Positions 20,610 to 29,625 are shown, counted from the first letter of the stretch. The stretch: DNA of 64,000 bases from Arthrobacter frigidicola (GCA_003602285.1 QZVU01000002.1:1-64000); one strand, 5' to 3'. Numbers and translations: made by a program. Notes: a model not told the origin generated them from the sequence alone.

Positions 20610-21850
20610 GCGCTTACTCCCTGCTCCTGGGCGTTGGTTCCGCCCTTTTTCTCTGGCTTTGAATCCGGCTGCGGTGTCGGCTGGGCGGCAGGCTGGGCCT
20701 CGGTGCCCTGCGCGTCGTCGGCCGATTCCATCTCGGGAAGCCGAACGGTGAAAGTGCTGCCCTGCCCGGCCATCGACCAGACGGTCACCTCGCCGCCGTG
20801 GTTGGAGACCACATGCTTGACGATGCTCAATCCCAGGCCCGTGCCGCCGGTCGACCGCGAACGGGCCGCGTCGATGCGGTAGAAGCGTTCGAAGATGCGC
20901 TCCTGTTCCTCGGCCGTGATACCGGTGCCCTGGTCGGTGACCGAGACTTCGGCCAGCCCGTCCCGGGACCGCAGGCCGATGCCGACCCGGGTCCCCTCCG
21001 GCGAGTAACGGATGGCGTTGTCGATCAGGTTCCGGAAGGCCGTCATCAGCTGGTCGGGGTCGCCGAAGACCGGCTCGTCGACGGTGCCGCGGACGACGAT
21101 CTCGATGGAGTTGCTCTCTGCCGGGAGCCGGTTCCGGTCGACGGCCTCCTGGATGACGGTGTTGAGGTTCACCGGCTTGCCCTTGCGTACGATATCGGCG
21201 CCCTGCAGCCGGGAGAGCTCGATGATGTCCTGAACCAGGGCGGAGAGCCGCCCCGATTCCTTATGCATCCGCTGGGCGAACCGGCGGACCGCCACCTCGT
21301 CCTCGGCTGCGTCGTCGAGGGCCTCGGCCAGCAGGGAGATGGCGCCCACCGGGGTCTTCAGTTCATGCGAGACGTTGGCTACGAAGTCGTTGCGGATCTC
21401 CTCGGTGCGCGTGATCTCGGTCCGGTCATCGGCCAGGATCAGGATGTATTCGGCGCCGAGGGAGGCGACCCGCACCTGAAGGATGATCGTGCCCTTGCCC
21501 AGCGGGCCGCGCGGCAGTTCGAGCTGCTCCTGCTCGATCACGCCGTCGCGGCGGACGCGCGCCGTCAGGTTCAACAGTTCGTCGTGCACGACGGTGTGCC
21601 CCCGGACCAGCCCGAAGGCGTAGGCCGCGGGGCTGGCGCGGACGACGCCGTCGATGGCGTCGACGATCACGTAGGCGCGTCCAATGATGGAGAGCACCTC
21701 CGCCGCACCCTCGGGAAGGGTCGGCTCGTCATCGAAGAGGAGCTGGCTGTGCTTGGCCTCGCTGGCCCGGTAGGCCAGCATCCCGAACACACCAAGGGCC
21801 AAGCCGACGAGCCCGGTGACCAGGCTGAGCAGTACGGGGTCCACGGTCAT
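20606..21850 (-). CDS. senX3: Sensor histidine kinase SenX3-like
   Basis: 414 residues. One N-terminal membrane segment (about 3-28), a PAS-like region (about 50-140), HisKA with FVANVSHELKTPVGA (phosphorylated His near 162), and the HATPase domain with NLIDNAIRYSPEGT, VTDQGTGI and STGGTGLGLSIVKHVVSNHGG. The tail after about 380 is low-complexity (Ala, Gln, Pro, Lys). In this family PhoU and the phosphate transporter hold the kinase off when phosphate is plentiful; phoU is the divergent neighbour. The intergenic region carries a PHO-box-like array, which suggests autoregulation. Confidence 0.92.
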   Translation of the reverse strand: MTVDPVLLSLVTGLVGLALGVFGMLAYRASEAKHSQLLFDDEPTLPEGAAEVLSIIGRAYVIVDAIDGVVRASPAAYAFGLVRGHTVVHDELLNLTARVRRDGVIEQEQLELPRGPLGKGTIILQVRVASLGAEYILILADDRTEITRTEEIRNDFVANVSHELKTPVGAISLLAEALDDAAEDEVAVRRFAQRMHKESGRLSALVQDIIELSRLQGADIVRKGKPVNLNTVIQEAVDRNRLPAESNSIEIVVRGTVDEPVFGDPDQLMTAFRNLIDNAIRYSPEGTRVGIGLRSRDGLAEVSVTDQGTGITAEEQERIFERFYRIDAARSRSTGGTGLGLSIVKHVVSNHGGEVTVWSMAGQGSTFTVRLPEMESADDAQGTEAQPAAQPTPQPDSKPEKKGGTNAQEQGVSA

Positions 21851-21904
21851 AGCTTATGCGCTGGAATCCCGGCCGGACCCGCATCCGGTGGCAATAGGCG
21901 GGTG

Positions 21905-21948
21905 GTTCAACTAACGTTCACCTAAAGCTGCGGGAACGTTCATGAGGG
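21905..21948. promoter_or_regulatory. PHO-box-like 11-bp direct repeats between senX3 and phoU
   Basis: GTTCA occurs at 21905, 21916 and 21938, a spacing of 11 and 22 bases. This gives four 11-bp units of which the first, second and fourth begin with the heptamers GTTCAAC, GTTCACC and GTTCATG. PhoP/RegX3-type regulators bind tandem 11-bp units with a GTTCACC core (established for Streptomyces PhoP). The array sits between the divergent senX3 and phoU starts and is a likely RegX3 operator. Confidence 0.65.
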
Positions 21949-22016
21949 GCTGAAAAGCTGGCCCGCGGACCTGTTCCCGCAGGTGAGTAGAAACTTCCAA
22001 CGGAAAGGACGCCCAC

Positions 22017-22676
22017 GTGCGTAAGGTTTTTCAGGCCGAACTTCACCAGATTGGCGAGGAACTGATTGAGATCTCGCAGCTGGTGTCGGAGGCCATCCAA
22101 AAAGCCAACAGCGCTTTCCAGGGTGCCGATACCGAGCTTGCCCAGGAAGTGATTGCGGCCGATGCCCGCATCGACTTCCTGCAGAACTCCCTCGACGAGC
22201 GGGCGATCGACATCCTTGCGCTGCAGGGGCCGGTGGCCAGCGACCTGCGGATGATCGTGGGGGCCCTCCGCATGAGCGCCTCCCTTGAGCGGATGGGCGA
22301 TCTGGCCCGGCACGTGGCTCAGCTGGCGCGCCTGCGCTACCCGGCCCACGTCATCCCCGAGAAGATCCGCCCGACCTTCGATGAGCTTGCCGTCCTGGAC
22401 ATCCAGATCGCCGGCAAGGTCACCGAGCTGCTGGAGACGCGGAACCTCGACCTCACCAACGAGATCAACGCCGCCAACGCCCGCGTGAACGAGCTGCACG
22501 CAGGGGTGTTCAAGGCCGTTGCCGCCGCTGACTGGAACGAGACGGCGCCGACCACCGTCGACGTCACCCTCGCCAGCCGGTACTTCGAGCGCTTCGCCGA
22601 CCACGGGGTCTCCGTGGCCCGCAAGGTCACTTACCTCGTCACCGGCGAGTGGCAGCCCAGCGCCCCGCTCAACTGA
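22017..22676 (+). CDS. phoU: Phosphate signalling complex protein PhoU
   Basis: 219 residues, all-helical with two PhoU repeats. Metal-cluster motifs are visible: a diagnostic ASDLRMIVGALRMSASLERMGD in the first repeat and RYFERFADHGVSVARKV in the second. It signals phosphate sufficiency between the Pst transporter and SenX3 on the cytoplasmic membrane. The GTG start has GGAAAGGA 6-7 nt upstream. It is divergent from senX3, with a PHO-box-like array between them. No pst genes are in the window. Confidence 0.94.
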   Translation: MRKVFQAELHQIGEELIEISQLVSEAIQKANSAFQGADTELAQEVIAADARIDFLQNSLDERAIDILALQGPVASDLRMIVGALRMSASLERMGDLARHVAQLARLRYPAHVIPEKIRPTFDELAVLDIQIAGKVTELLETRNLDLTNEINAANARVNELHAGVFKAVAAADWNETAPTTVDVTLASRYFERFADHGVSVARKVTYLVTGEWQPSAPLN

Positions 22677-22681
22677 TCGGC

Positions 22682-22722
22682 GTGAAATGAACAGTGTGAA
22701 CTGAACAGGGTGAACTGAACAG
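22682..22722 (+). repeat. Three tandem 14-bp repeats after phoU
   Basis: GTGAACTGAACAG plus one base repeats with starts at 22682, 22696 and 22710 (the first copy has A for C at position 6). It lies between the phoU stop and the terminator stem. The repeat includes GGTGAAC, the reverse complement of the PHO-box core GTTCACC, but with 14-bp rather than 11-bp period. Confidence 0.8.
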
Positions 22723-22725
22723 ACG

Positions 22726-22763
22726 ACGACGGCGGCTTCCGGAAGGAAGCCGCCGTCGTGTTT
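22726..22763. terminator. Bidirectional terminator between phoU and gpmA
   Basis: A perfect 15-bp stem (22726-22740 with 22745-22759), loop GGAA, followed by GTTT on the plus strand. It separates the convergent phoU and gpmA genes. Confidence 0.8.
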
Positions 22764-22775
22764 AAGCTCCAGCGC

Positions 22776-23525
22776 CTAGTGCTTGCCCTGGTTGGCCACG
22801 GCCTGGATCGAAGCAGCGGCGGCCTGGGCGTCGAGGTAGGTGCCACCGGCCTTGATCGGGGTGAGGTTCTCGTCCAGTTCGTACACCAGCGGGATGCCCG
22901 TGGGGATGTTCAGGGCGGCGATGTCCTTGTCGCTGATCCCGTCCAGGTGCTTCACGAGGGCGCGCAGCGAGTTGCCGTGCGCGGCGACGAGCACCGTCTT
23001 GCCGGCCAGCAGGTCCTTGCTGATGTCCGACTCCCAGTAGGGCAGGAACCGGTCGAGGACGTCCTTGAGGCACTCGGTGCGGGGCAGGTCCTCCCCGAGG
23101 TCGGCGTACCGCTCATCGTTGCTCTGGGAGTACTCGCTAGAGTCCTCGAGCGGCGGCGGCGGGGTGTCGTAGGAGCGGCGCCAGAGCATGAACTGGTCCT
23201 CACCGAACTCGGCGAGGGTCTGGGCCTTGTCCTTGCCCTGGAGGGCGCCGTAGTGGCGCTCGTTGAGGCGCCAGTTGCGCTTGACGTCGATCCACGTGCG
23301 GTCGGCGGCCTCGAGGGCGAGGTTGGCCGTGATGATCGCGCGCTTCTGCCTCGAGGTGTAGACGATGTCCGGGAGGAGGCCCTCCTCGACGAGGAGTTCA
23401 CCGCCGCGGATCGCTTCCTTCCGGCCCTTCTCCGTCAGTGCCACGTCGACCCAGCCGGTGAACAGGTTCTTTTCGTTCCACTCGCTCTGTCCATGGCGCA
23501 GCAGAATCAGTTTATGAGAAGTCAT
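22776..23525 (-). CDS. gpmA: 2,3-bisphosphoglycerate-dependent phosphoglycerate mutase
   Basis: 249 residues from the ATG at 23525, a glycolytic enzyme interconverting 3- and 2-phosphoglycerate. The phosphohistidine motif [12 protein letters not shown] is at the N-terminus, with [21 protein letters not shown] and the second active-site His in [12 protein letters not shown]. The frame is open for 12 more codons upstream, but family proteins begin close to this ATG. The gene is convergent with phoU and divergent from a methyltransferase gene. Confidence 0.95.
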   Translation of the reverse strand: MTSHKLILLRHGQSEWNEKNLFTGWVDVALTEKGRKEAIRGGELLVEEGLLPDIVYTSRQKRAIITANLALEAADRTWIDVKRNWRLNERHYGALQGKDKAQTLAEFGEDQFMLWRRSYDTPPPPLEDSSEYSQSNDERYADLGEDLPRTECLKDVLDRFLPYWESDISKDLLAGKTVLVAAHGNSLRALVKHLDGISDKDIAALNIPTGIPLVYELDENLTPIKAGGTYLDAQAAAASIQAVANQGKH

Positions 23526-23593
23526 GGGTCCTAGTCTGCCGTATCCCGCGCCGGCGGGCATCCGGACGCCGGCGGTGCGAGTACCCTTGGACG

Positions 23594-24415
23594 GTGCACT
23601 TTCACCTTCGCGCCGGGAAGCCCGTGGGCAGCATCACCCGCGGAACAACAAATCCCAACCGCCTCCGGCGGGTTGACCGTTGGCTGGCCGGACCGCAGGC
23701 GTGGCGCCTGCGCCGTGCGGAGGACCCCCTCGTCGTCGACCTCGGCTACGGCGCCGCCCCGGTGACCGCCGTCGAACTGTTCGGACGGCTGCGCCGGGTG
23801 CGCCCCGACAGCGAACTGATCGGCATCGAGATCGACCCGGCCCGGGTCGAAGCGGCACGGCCGCTGGAGCGGGCGGGCCTCAGCTTCCGCCAGGGCGGCT
23901 TCGAAGTGCCGGTGTCAGGACGCCGCCCCGTGCTGGTGCGTGCGTTCAATGTGCTCCGCCAGTACGACGAGGAGGACTACCTGGCGCACTGGGACACGGT
24001 GCGGTCCCGGCTCGCGGAGGACGGCCTGTTCATCGACGGGACGTGCGATGAGATCGGCAGGCGGTCAACCTGGGCCGCCATCGACCGGCACGGCCCGGTG
24101 TCGCTGAGTATCTCGATGCGCTTCGGGGCCTTCACTCTGCCCTCGGACGTCGCCGAGCGGCTCCCGAAGGCCCTGATCCACCGCAATGTTCCCGGCGAGA
24201 ATGTTCACCGCTTCCTGCTGGCGATGGACCGGGCCTGGCTTGATGCGGCTCCGCTCGCCGCCTTCGGGGCACGCCAGCGGTGGACGGCGATGTGCGCGGC
24301 GCTGGCGGAGGCCGGGTGGCCCCTGCTGGACTCGCCGTCCCGCTGGCGCCTCGGCGAGATCACCGTGGCGTGGAGCGCCGTCGAACCGGTCGGCACCGCC
24401 GAGCGGGCAGCGTAA
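23594..24415 (+). CDS. Class I SAM-dependent methyltransferase-like protein
   Basis: 273 residues. A Rossmann methyltransferase core is suggested by [21 protein letters not shown] (SAM-binding loop, residues about 46-66) and [14 protein letters not shown] (acidic residue at the end of strand 2). The usual strand-4 motif is replaced by [16 protein letters not shown]. The substrate is unknown. A GTG start without a ribosome binding site lies 6 nt after TACCCT (23582-23587), so the mRNA is probably leaderless. Orthologues occur next to gpmA in Arthrobacter-type genomes as far as I recall. Confidence 0.8.
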   Translation: MHFHLRAGKPVGSITRGTTNPNRLRRVDRWLAGPQAWRLRRAEDPLVVDLGYGAAPVTAVELFGRLRRVRPDSELIGIEIDPARVEAARPLERAGLSFRQGGFEVPVSGRRPVLVRAFNVLRQYDEEDYLAHWDTVRSRLAEDGLFIDGTCDEIGRRSTWAAIDRHGPVSLSISMRFGAFTLPSDVAERLPKALIHRNVPGENVHRFLLAMDRAWLDAAPLAAFGARQRWTAMCAALAEAGWPLLDSPSRWRLGEITVAWSAVEPVGTAERAA

Positions 24416-24456
24416 GGGCAGGTGGATGCCTGCGGGATTTTACTTCCTGCGGCGCC

Positions 24457-24777
24457 TTACCAGGGGCCGTAGGGGCCCTGGTTGCCGCGGCCGCGGATCT
24501 CGCTGACCGCCGGCTTCACGTCGGCGAGGTAGACGCACGCGGCGACGACGGCGACCAGCTTGAACAGGCCGAATCCCGGGCTGAGTGCGCTGAAGATGCC
24601 GACGACCACGGCGCCGCCGGTGATGGCCATCCAGAAGCCCTTGGTGCGCTTGAGGGTCGCCTCAAAGGACGCCGCCGGGCGCCGCACGCAGTCGGCAAAG
24701 GCCCACAGCTCGAGACCCAGCGCAACGTAGCCAAGAACGAGGTACAGGTAGAACTCGAAAGTCAGGATGATGCCCAC
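24457..24777 (-). CDS. DUF2516 family membrane protein
   Basis: 106 residues with three hydrophobic segments (about 5-28, 48-66 and 68-86) around FADCVRRPAASFEATLKRTKGFWMA, the pattern I recognise as the actinobacterial DUF2516 family. The function is unknown. It lies 4 bases after the gamma-synthase stop on the same strand, so it is probably translated from the same mRNA. Confidence 0.8.
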   Translation of the reverse strand: MGIILTFEFYLYLVLGYVALGLELWAFADCVRRPAASFEATLKRTKGFWMAITGGAVVVGIFSALSPGFGLFKLVAVVAACVYLADVKPAVSEIRGRGNQGPYGPW

Positions 24778-24781
24778 GAAG

Positions 24782-25948
24782 TTAGCTTAGCCGCTGGGAT
24801 GCCTTGAGCGCGTTTTCGAGGTCCGCCCACAGATCCTCGACATTCTCGATGCCCACCGACAGCCGCACGAGGGCCTCGGGGACCGTGGCCGGCTCCCCCG
24901 GCTGGCGGCGCCGGCGTTCGATGAGGGATTCAACCCCGCCCAGCGAAGTTGCCGGCAGCCACAGGCGCACCGCCCCGACCAGCGCCTCGGCGGCTTCGAC
25001 TCCCCCGGCGGGCTCGATGCAGACGATGGCCCCGAACCCGCTCAGCTGTGCCTTGGCCCGTTCGTGGCCGGGATCCTGCGGCAGCCCGGGGAAACGGACG
25101 CGGTCAACCGCCGGGTGGCCGGCGAGCCGGGCGGCGAGTTCGGCCGCGTTGGCCTGCGCCCGCTCCATCCGCACGGCTAGGGTGCGCAGTCCGCGCAGTG
25201 CCAGCCACACCTCGAACGGACCGGCAATGGCGCCGTGCAGGGTCCGGTGGGCCAGCAGCCGCTCGCGCAGGGCAGGATCGGAGGTGGCGAGCGCCCCCAG
25301 GACGACGTCGGAGTGGCCCGACAGGTACTTGGTCACCGAGTGAAGCACCACGTCGGCCCCGGTTTCGAGCGGCCGGGAGAGCAGCGGGGTGTTAAAGGTG
25401 TTGTCGGTGACGACGAGCGCTCCGGCGGCGCGTGCGGCGTCAGCCAGGCGCTCGGTTTCCGCCACCTCGAGCATGGGGTTGGTGGGGCTTTCCAGCCAGA
25501 GCATGCCTGCCGGCGAGGCGGGCAGTGCGTCGATCTCCCGCAGGACGGCATCGGTGTTGGCGATGTCGACGGTGCGAAGGGTGAACCTGCCGACGGCCGC
25601 CTCGGCCGTGGCGAGGCTGACCGAACCGGCGTAGGCGTGGCGCGGCATGATCACGGTGCCCCCGGCCGGCACGAGGGAGAGGGCCGCGGCGGCGGCGCCG
25701 AGCCCTGAGCTGAACACCAGGGCGGGGAGGCCTGCGCCCTCAAGCCGGCCCAGGGCCTCTTCGAAGGGGTCCCAGCTCGGGTTGGACATGCGCCCATAGA
25801 CCCGGTCGCCCGGCTCCGGTGCCCGGGTCTCGTGGAAGGTCGTCGACAGCACCAGCGGCGGGTTGGCCGGCGCGTCGTGCTCGCGGGCGGGCCTGCCTGC
25901 CGCGACGACGACGGTATCGGGAGCCAGCTCGGGGTCGGAATTAGCCAT
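24782..25948 (-). CDS. Cystathionine gamma-synthase / gamma-lyase family PLP enzyme
   Basis: 388 residues, fold-type I Cys/Met-metabolism PLP enzyme. Motifs are YGRMSNPSWDPFEEALGRLEG, FSSGLGAAAAALSL, LWLESPTNPML, VVTDNTFNTPLLSRPLETGADVV and HSVTKYLSGHSDVV with the PLP lysine Lys207; the C-terminus has LWLPATSLGGVESLIERR and RLSVGIENVEDLW. Gamma-synthase and gamma-lyase cannot be separated by eye. The start at 25948 has a minus-strand TACCCT 6 nt upstream, so the mRNA is probably leaderless; the frame is open much further upstream across tmk but that part is shadow. It is divergent from tmk, 82 bases apart. Confidence 0.85.
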   Translation of the reverse strand: MANSDPELAPDTVVVAAGRPAREHDAPANPPLVLSTTFHETRAPEPGDRVYGRMSNPSWDPFEEALGRLEGAGLPALVFSSGLGAAAAALSLVPAGGTVIMPRHAYAGSVSLATAEAAVGRFTLRTVDIANTDAVLREIDALPASPAGMLWLESPTNPMLEVAETERLADAARAAGALVVTDNTFNTPLLSRPLETGADVVLHSVTKYLSGHSDVVLGALATSDPALRERLLAHRTLHGAIAGPFEVWLALRGLRTLAVRMERAQANAAELAARLAGHPAVDRVRFPGLPQDPGHERAKAQLSGFGAIVCIEPAGGVEAAEALVGAVRLWLPATSLGGVESLIERRRRQPGEPATVPEALVRLSVGIENVEDLWADLENALKASQRLS

Positions 25949-26030
25949 GGGGAAAGGGTAGCCCGGAGGGTTGATCCCCGCCGCACCGGCGGCGTCGGCA
26001 AGTGGGGGCGGCACTCGGTAGGCTGGGCGT

Positions 26031-26678
26031 GTGACTCTGTCGAATCCGCATCCGCTCCCGGGACTTTTTGTTGCTTTCGAGGGCGGCGACGGCGCGGGCA
26101 AGTCGACCCAGGTGGGCGCTCTGTGCCGGACGCTGGAGTCGGAGGGCGTCCCCGTGGTGCGGACCCGCGAGCCCGGCGGGACGCCGGTGGGCGAGAAGCT
26201 GCGCGCCCTGGTGCTCGAACACGGGCAGGGCGAGATCGACGCCCGGACCGAAGCGCTGCTGTTCGCCGCCTCGCGTGCGGCCCACGTGCAGCAGGTGATC
26301 CTGCCCGCCCTGCGGCGCGGCGACGTCGTCGTCTGCGACCGGTACATCGACTCCTCGGTGGCGTATCAGGGCGCCGGCCGCGGACTGGGCGCCCGGGATG
26401 TCGAGGACCTCAATCTGTGGGCGGTCGAGGGACTCCGGCCGGACCTCACGGTCCTGCTCGACGTGGAGCCGCAGGAGGGCCGCAACCGGCGCACCGCGGG
26501 CGATGCCCCTGAGGACCGGATGGAATCCGAGCCCGATGACTTCCACGCGCGGATCCGCAGCGCCTTCCTTGAGGCGGCCGACCGCGACCCCGCCCGCTAC
26601 CTGGTGCTCCCCGCCGCCTCGCCCGTCGGCGACCTGGCCCAGCGCGTGCTGACCGCCGTCCGGGAGCGCCTCGCGTGA
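26031..26678 (+). CDS. tmk: Thymidylate kinase
   Basis: 215 residues, makes dTDP from dTMP. The P-loop FEGGDGAGKSTQ, the DRX motif VCDRYIDSSVAYQGAGRG and the REPGGTPVGE motif are all present. The GTG start lies 6 nt after TAGGCT (26019-26024) with no ribosome binding site, predicting a leaderless transcript. Its TGA overlaps the holB GTG by 4 bases, the usual tmk-holB pairing. Confidence 0.95.
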   Translation: MTLSNPHPLPGLFVAFEGGDGAGKSTQVGALCRTLESEGVPVVRTREPGGTPVGEKLRALVLEHGQGEIDARTEALLFAASRAAHVQQVILPALRRGDVVVCDRYIDSSVAYQGAGRGLGARDVEDLNLWAVEGLRPDLTVLLDVEPQEGRNRRTAGDAPEDRMESEPDDFHARIRSAFLEAADRDPARYLVLPAASPVGDLAQRVLTAVRERLA

Positions 26679-27835
26679 GCGTCTGGACCGACCTGCGCGG
26701 GCAGGAACCCGTGGTGGAGCAGCTGCAGCGGGCCTCCCGGTCCGGTGCACCCACCCACGCCTGGCTGTTCACCGGACCGCCCGGCTCCGGCCGCTCAAAC
26801 GCGGCGCGGGCGTTCGCCGCGGCCCTGCTATGCGACCGGGACGTGACGGAGCGGGGCTGCGGCACCTGCAAGTCCTGCCGCACCGTGCTCGCCGGCTCGC
26901 ACGCCGACCTGACCAACGTCACGACCGAGAAGGTCACCATCACCATCGACGAGGCGCGGGAGCTGGTGCGCAAGGCCCAGGACAAGCCCTCGACCGGCCG
27001 GTGGCGCGTCATCATCGTCGAGGACGCCGACCGCATGCAGGAACGCAGCACCAACGTGCTGCTGAAGGCGATCGAGGAACCGCCCCCGCGGACCATCTGG
27101 CTGCTGTGCGCCCCGAGCCCGGGCGACGTGCTGGTCACGATCCGCTCGCGTTGCCGCAGCGTGAGCCTGCGCCTTCCCCCGGTGCAGGACGTCGCGGACC
27201 TGCTGGTGCACCGCGACGGGATCGACCCGGCCACAGCGGAGGCGGCCGCACGGGCCGCCCAAAGCCATATCGGCGTGGCCAAGCGCCTCGCCACCGATGA
27301 CGGCGCCCGCGAGCGCCGCAACCAGATTGTGCGGCTGCCGCTGACCCTGCGCTCGGTGTCCGGGGCCATGCAGGCCGCAGCCGACCTGGTGAAACTCGCC
27401 GAGGCGGAGGCTCAGAGCTCCTTCGAGCAGCGCGACGCCTCCGAGCGGGCCGCACTGCTCACCGCCCTGGGCGCACCGGAGTCAGGAACGCTTCCCCCTT
27501 CGATGCGCAGCCAGGTCAAGCGCCTCGAAGAGGACCAGACGCGGCGGGCGAAGCGGTCGAAGAATGACTACTTCGACCGTGCCCTGACCGACCTGATCTC
27601 CTTCTACCGGGATGTGCTGATGCTCCAGGTCTCCAGCGGCCGCGACCTCGTCAACGAACCGCTGCGCCCCGAGCTCGAGGCCTTCGCGCGGCGGGAATCG
27701 GCGGAGGACACCCTGCGGCGCATCGACACGATCAATGAGGTGCGCGAACGCCTCGTCAGCACCAACGTTTCGCCGCTGCTGGCGATCGAGGCGATGGCAG
27801 TCGGCCTCCTGTCCCGGAAGGACCTCGCCTCGTGA
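26675..27835 (+). CDS. holB: DNA polymerase III subunit delta'
   Basis: 386 residues, clamp-loader AAA+ ATPase-like subunit. LFTGPPGSGRSNAARAFA is the P-loop region, CGTCKSC is the zinc-binding cluster, and VIIVEDADRMQERSTNVLLKAIEEPPP and TIRSRCRSVSLRLP (arginine-finger region) complete the fold. It starts with GTG overlapping tmk (GTGA) and ends overlapping the next gene in the same manner, so the three genes are one coupled operon. Confidence 0.93.
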   Translation: MSVWTDLRGQEPVVEQLQRASRSGAPTHAWLFTGPPGSGRSNAARAFAAALLCDRDVTERGCGTCKSCRTVLAGSHADLTNVTTEKVTITIDEARELVRKAQDKPSTGRWRVIIVEDADRMQERSTNVLLKAIEEPPPRTIWLLCAPSPGDVLVTIRSRCRSVSLRLPPVQDVADLLVHRDGIDPATAEAAARAAQSHIGVAKRLATDDGARERRNQIVRLPLTLRSVSGAMQAAADLVKLAEAEAQSSFEQRDASERAALLTALGAPESGTLPPSMRSQVKRLEEDQTRRAKRSKNDYFDRALTDLISFYRDVLMLQVSSGRDLVNEPLRPELEAFARRESAEDTLRRIDTINEVRERLVSTNVSPLLAIEAMAVGLLSRKDLAS

Positions 27836-29403
27836 GCCCGAAGACCCCTCCAGGCCTGCGCCGCCTGCACAGCTGGGTGGCTTCCGGCGCGGCCGCCGCC
27901 CTCCTGCTCTCGGGCTGCACGCTGCTGCCCGGGCCGTCGGCGGACAAGGCCCCGGACACAGGAGTCGTGACGGCGGACCCGGACGCCATCGGCGACGTCC
28001 CGGCCGGCCTTGAGCCCTTCTACAGCCAGGAGGTGGAGTGGGAGCCGTGCGAGGAGGACTTCGCCTGCGCCCGGGTGGAGGTTCCCCTTGACTACAGCGA
28101 CCCGGGACGGGCGACCATCGAGATCGCGGCAATCCGCGCCGACGCGACGAAGGGCGAGCCTCAGGGGACGATCCTCGTCAACCCGGGCGGCCCGGGCGGC
28201 TCCGGGTACAACATCGTGCGGGACGCCCTGCAGCGGGTGGCCAGCGACCGGATCCGTGCGGACTACGACATCCTCGGGTTCGACCCGCGCGGAGTCAACC
28301 GCTCCACGGCGGTCGAGTGCCGCACCGACAAGGAGCAGGACGCCGCCCGCGAGGAGTTCATTCCGCCCGACACTCCCGACGAGGAAGCACTCGAGCTGCT
28401 GCGGGCCGAGGCGCGGGAGTATGCCGACCTGTGCGCGGAGCGGACCGGGGAGCTGCTCGGCTTCGTCGACACCAACAGCGCCGCACGCGACATGGACATC
28501 CTGAGGGCCCTCGTCGGGGACTCCAAGCTCAACTACCTCGGCTTCTCCTATGGCACCCTGCTGGGCGCCGCCTATGCCGGGCTGTTCCCCGAGCGTTCCG
28601 GCCGCCTCGTGTTCGACGGCGCGCTGAACCCGGCGCTCAGCAATGAGCAGGTGACCCTCGCGCAGGCGGCCGCCTTCGAGAAGGCCCTGCGCGCCTATGT
28701 CGCCGACTGCCAGGCCCGGGAGGGCTGCCCGCTGCCCGGCGACGTCGACGCCGGCGTGGCCGCCGTCCAGGACCTCTTCACCGCCGTTCAGGAGGAGCCA
28801 AAGCCGGCCGAGGACGGGCGCCTCGTCACCATCGGCAGCTTCGTGCAGGGCTTCATCCTTCCCCTGTACGACGACTCGAGCTGGCCGACGCTCACCGAAG
28901 CGGTGACCACCGCCCTTGAGGGCGACTACACCGACATGATGTACCTTGCAGATCTCTCGTTCGAGCGGGCAGCCGACGGCACCTACAGCACCAATGCGAC
29001 CGACGCCTTCCTCTCCGTGAACTGCCTCGATTACCCGATGGTGACGGAACCCGAGCAGCTGCGCCGCGACGAGGCGGAGCTGGTGGCGGCCTCACCGACC
29101 TTCGGTGAGCTTCTCGCCTACGGAGGCCTGACCTGTGAACCGTGGAAGTACGCCCCGGTGCGCGAACCGGCGCCCGCCAGCGCTCCGGGGGCCGACCCGC
29201 TTCTGGTGATCGGGACCACCGGGGACCCCGCCACCCCCTACGAGTGGTCGCTGGCCCTGGCGGATCAGCTTGAGTCGGCCGTCCACGTGACCTGGGAGGG
29301 CGAGGGCCACACGGCCTATGGCCGTTCCAACGACTGCATCCTGGACATCGTGGACACCTACTTCCTTGAGGGCACTGTCCCCGAGGACGGGGTCCGCTGC
29401 TGA
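27832..29403 (+). CDS. Exported alpha/beta-hydrolase lipoprotein (tripeptidyl aminopeptidase type)
   Basis: 523 residues. The lipobox LLSGC (Cys29) predicts a surface lipoprotein. The alpha/beta-hydrolase fold shows the oxyanion region LVNPGGPGGSGYN, nucleophile Ser239 in GFSYGTLLG, and the C-terminal TAP-like domain with GTTGDPATPYEWS and EGEGHTAYGRSNDC (catalytic Asp and His regions). Homologues are Streptomyces tripeptidyl aminopeptidases and mycobacterial CaeA/Hip1-type enzymes, so peptide or ester substrates are possible. GTG overlaps the holB stop by 4 bases. It ends about 110 bases before tRNA-Thr. Confidence 0.88.
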   Translation: MSPKTPPGLRRLHSWVASGAAAALLLSGCTLLPGPSADKAPDTGVVTADPDAIGDVPAGLEPFYSQEVEWEPCEEDFACARVEVPLDYSDPGRATIEIAAIRADATKGEPQGTILVNPGGPGGSGYNIVRDALQRVASDRIRADYDILGFDPRGVNRSTAVECRTDKEQDAAREEFIPPDTPDEEALELLRAEAREYADLCAERTGELLGFVDTNSAARDMDILRALVGDSKLNYLGFSYGTLLGAAYAGLFPERSGRLVFDGALNPALSNEQVTLAQAAAFEKALRAYVADCQAREGCPLPGDVDAGVAAVQDLFTAVQEEPKPAEDGRLVTIGSFVQGFILPLYDDSSWPTLTEAVTTALEGDYTDMMYLADLSFERAADGTYSTNATDAFLSVNCLDYPMVTEPEQLRRDEAELVAASPTFGELLAYGGLTCEPWKYAPVREPAPASAPGADPLLVIGTTGDPATPYEWSLALADQLESAVHVTWEGEGHTAYGRSNDCILDIVDTYFLEGTVPEDGVRC

Positions 29404-29436
29404 AGGGCAATCCCGGGCGCGCAGACGGGAGCGCTT

Positions 29437-29466
29437 TTGACCACCGGGCGCAGGCTCTTATAGAGT
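29437..29466 (+). promoter_or_regulatory. Promoter of tRNA-Thr
   Basis: TTGACC at 29437-29442 and TATAGA at 29459-29464 (16-bp spacer; or TAGAGT at 29461-29466 with 18) lie about 50 bases before the tRNA. This is the clearest -35/-10 pair on the host side of the window. Confidence 0.6.
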
Positions 29467-29512
29467 TGCTTCTTGTGGATTGAGGGACCAATCGGTCCGG
29501 CTCATGAAGCGT

Positions 29513-29588
29513 GCCTCCTTAGCTCAGTCGGTAGAGCGTCTCACTCGTAATGAGAAGGTCGCCAGTTCGACTCTGGCAGGAGGCTCCA
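29513..29588 (+). tRNA. tRNA-Thr (anticodon CGU)
   Basis: A full cloverleaf: acceptor GCCTCCT / AGGAGGC, D arm GCTC...GAGC, anticodon stem TCTCA / TGAGA with loop CTCGTAA (anticodon CGT), T arm GCCAG-TTCGACT-CTGGC. CCA is encoded at 29586-29588. It reads ACG codons. Confidence 0.97.
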
Positions 29589-29592
29589 CCGG

Positions 29593-29625
29593 AACCCCGC
29601 GCTTCATGGAAGCCGCGGGGTTTTT
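29593..29625 (+). terminator. Terminator after tRNA-Thr
   Basis: A 9-bp stem AACCCCGCG (29593-29601) pairs with CGCGGGGTT (29614-29622) and is followed by a run of T to 29625, a standard intrinsic terminator. Confidence 0.88.

Noticed and set aside
21905-21948. Possible phage or plasmid iteron array
   Set aside because: The repeats are few, lie in a host intergenic region between senX3 and phoU and match the PHO-box period, so a regulatory array is the simpler reading.
24782-26347. Longer 521-residue version of the gamma-synthase starting at 26347
   Set aside because: The extra N-terminus runs through the tmk promoter and gene on the opposite strand and is unlike the family. The start at 25948 has a well-placed -10 and a family-like N-terminus.
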